The translations under genes and the position numbers were made by a program. Positions 61,825-64,000 of a DNA stretch of 64,000 bases are shown here, one piece after another. Source of the stretch: Cepaea nemoralis (Eukaryota; Mollusca; Gastropoda; Stylommatophora; Helicidae); contig JACEFZ010017624.1 of the NCBI GenBank assembly GCA_014155875.1, forward strand, positions 408,305 to 472,304, written 5' to 3'. The notes below the pieces were generated by a model. The model made no database searches. It was not told where the DNA came from and was given only the letters and a program-made list of their open reading frames with translations. Within the stretch, counting starts at the first letter, position 1, and every line of letters starts with the position of its first letter.

Positions 61825-64000
61825 ACAAGAGTGTTCAGTAATATTGTCTGATTACAAGAAATGTTCAGTAACATAGTCTGATTTACAGGAAAAGTTAAGT
61901 AACATAGTCTGATTACAGGAAATGTTCAGTAACATAGTCCGATTAAAGGAAATGTTCAGTAACATAGTCCAATTAAAGGAAATGTTCAGTAACATAGTCC
62001 AATTACAGGAAATGTTCAGTAACATAGTCCGATTACAGGAAATGTTCAGTAACATAGTCCAATTACAGGAAATGTTCAGTAACATAGTCCAATTACAGGA
62101 AATGTTCAGTAACATAGTCTGATTACAGGAAATGTTCAGTAACATAGTCCGATTACAGGAAATGTTCAGTAACATAGTCCGATTTACAGGAAATGTTCAG
62201 TAACATAGTCCAATTACAGGAAATGTTCAGTAACATAGACAGATTACAGGAAATGTTCAGTAACATAGTCCGATTATAGGAAATGTTCAGTAACATAGTC
62301 CAATTACAGAAAAGTTCAATAACATAGTCCAATTACAGGAAATGTTCAGTAACATAGTCCAATTAAAGGAAATGTTCAGTAACATAGTCCGATGACAGGA
62401 AATGTTCAGTAACATAGTCCAATTACAAGAAATGTTCAGTAACATAGTCCAATTACAAGAAATGTTCAGTAATGTAGTCCAATTACAGGAAATGTTCAGT
62501 AACATAGTCCAATTACAAGAAATGTTCAGTAACATAGTCCGATGACAGGAAATGTTCAGTAACATAGTCCAATTACAAGAAATGTTCAGTAACATAGTCC
62601 AATTACAAGAAATGTTCAGTAATGTAGTCCAATTACAGGAAATGTTCAGTAACATAGTCCAATTACAAGAAATGTTCAGTAACATAGTCCAATTACAAGA
62701 AATGTTCAGTAACGTAGTCCAATTACAGGAAATGTTCAGTAACATAGTCCAATTACAAGAAATGTTCAGTAACATAGACAGATTACAGGAAATGTTCAGT
62801 AACATAGTCCAATTACAGGAAATGTTCAGTAACATAGTCCAATTACAGGAAATGTTCAGTAACGTAGTCCAATTACAGGAAATGTTCAGTAACATAGTCC
62901 AATTACAAGAAATGTTCAGTAACATAGACAGATTACAGGAAATGTTCAGTAACATAGTCCAATTACAGGAAATGTTCAGTAACATAGTCCAATTACAAGA
63001 AATGTTCAGTAACATAGTCCGATTACAGGAAATGTTAAGTAACATAGTCCGATTACAGGAAATGTTCAGTAACATAGTCCGATTTACAGGAAATGTTCAG
63101 TAACATAGTCCAATTACAGGAAATGTTCAGTAACATAGACAGATTACAGGAAATGTTCAGTAACATAGACAGATTACAGGAAATGTTCAGTAACATAGTC
63201 CGATTATAGGAAATGTTCAGTAACATAGTCCAATTACAGGAAATGTTCAGTAACATAGTCCGATTTACAAGAAATGTTCAGTAACATAGTCCAATTACAG
63301 GAAATGTTCAGTAACATAGTCCGATTACAGGAAATGTTCAGTAACATAGTCCGATTACAGGAAATGTTCAGTAACATAGTCCAATTACAGGAAATGTTCA
63401 GTAACATAGTCCGATTACAGGAAATGTTCAGTAACATAGTCCGATTTAAAAGGAAATGTTTCAGTAACATAGTCCAATTACAGGAAATGTTCAGTATCAT
63501 AGACAGATTACAGGAAAGTTCAGTAACATAGTCCAATTACAAGAACATGTTTCAGTAACATTAGATCCAGATTACATGAATGTTCAGCTCACAGTAGTCA
63601 GATTACAGGAAATGTTCAGTAACATAGTCCAATTTACAAGAAATGTTCAGTAACCATAGTACAGATTACAAGAAAGCTTCAGTAGCATAGTCCAATTACA
63701 GGAACATGTTCAGTAACATAGTCCAATTACAAGGAAATGTTCGAGTAACATAGTCCAATTACAGGAACATTGTTTCAAGTAAGTCGTTTAGTCCAATTAC
63801 AGGAACTGTTCAGTAACATCGACAGATTACAGGAAATGTTCAGTAACATAGTCCAATTACAGGAAATGTTTAGTAACATAGTCCAATTACAGAATGTTTA
63901 GTAACAATTACAGGAAAAGTCATAACATAGTCCAATTACAAGAAATGTAGTACTAGACAGATTAAGAAATTCAGCAAGCTTACAGAATGCAGTAACAAAC
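61825..64000. repeat. 30-bp satellite running off the window end
   Basis: The unit is 'aaatgttcagtaacatagtc' + 'caattacagg'; ~70 copies. As a multiple of 3 it creates false open frames on both strands. From about 63540 onward copies carry many random indels. Confidence 0.96.

Noticed and set aside
62287..63103. Open frames of 262 and 183 codons on opposite strands
   Set aside because: Artefact of the 30-bp satellite.

Overview
This is metazoan nuclear DNA: AT-leaning, intron-rich and dominated by interspersed and tandem repeats. The SINE, LINE and piggyBac content, and dispersed tRNA-headed SINEs, suggest a marine invertebrate, most likely a mollusc such as a gastropod. That taxonomic guess is inference; no rRNA, mitochondrial or other marker is present to settle it.

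The only cellular gene I can support is on the + strand: an FGD-family (FGD5/FGD6-type) Rho/Cdc42 guanine nucleotide exchange factor. Nine coding exons run from 14415 to 59529. Exons 1-4 encode a long, disordered Pro/Ser-rich N-terminus with PxxP motifs (about 1087 residues). Exons 5-9 encode most of the DH (RhoGEF) domain, including the 'LKPIQRIPQY' helix. Every exon boundary has AG/GT signals and all eight junctions agree in reading phase, giving about 1267 codons. The window ends inside the gene: the rest of DH, the PH domains and the FYVE domain must lie beyond 64000.

Layout: 1-14.4 kb is upstream or 5' UTR-intron DNA packed with nested transposons: a solo LTR inside a SINE, several LINE fragments, a broken piggyBac inside a LINE, and an 8-bp-TSD MITE. 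Intron 1 (15.3-23.5 kb) holds an inverted LINE fragment, a mariner remnant and a 3.07-kb RNase-H-bearing LINE that split a 44-bp satellite. Intron 2 has a 40-bp satellite (2.2 kb). Intron 3 (14 kb) has a 54-bp satellite (about 6.1 kb) that appears to derive from a LINE C-terminal zinc-knuckle motif, plus a 60-bp satellite (3.7 kb) and a 55-bp array. Introns 4-8 carry SINEs, a large near-perfect inverted-repeat element (47.5-48.5 kb) and a LINE with two dated insertions. After exon 9 come a 39-bp array, a SINE, a hAT-type MITE and a 30-bp satellite running off the window end.

Tandem arrays fill roughly a quarter of the window. The most unusual patterns are: (i) tandem copies of exon-end plus splice-donor sequence downstream of exons 4 and 7; (ii) a satellite born from LINE coding sequence; (iii) a 988-bp unclassified inverted-repeat element with 13-bp flanking repeats; and (iv) several insertions with exact target-site duplications, so that their relative order can be read directly.
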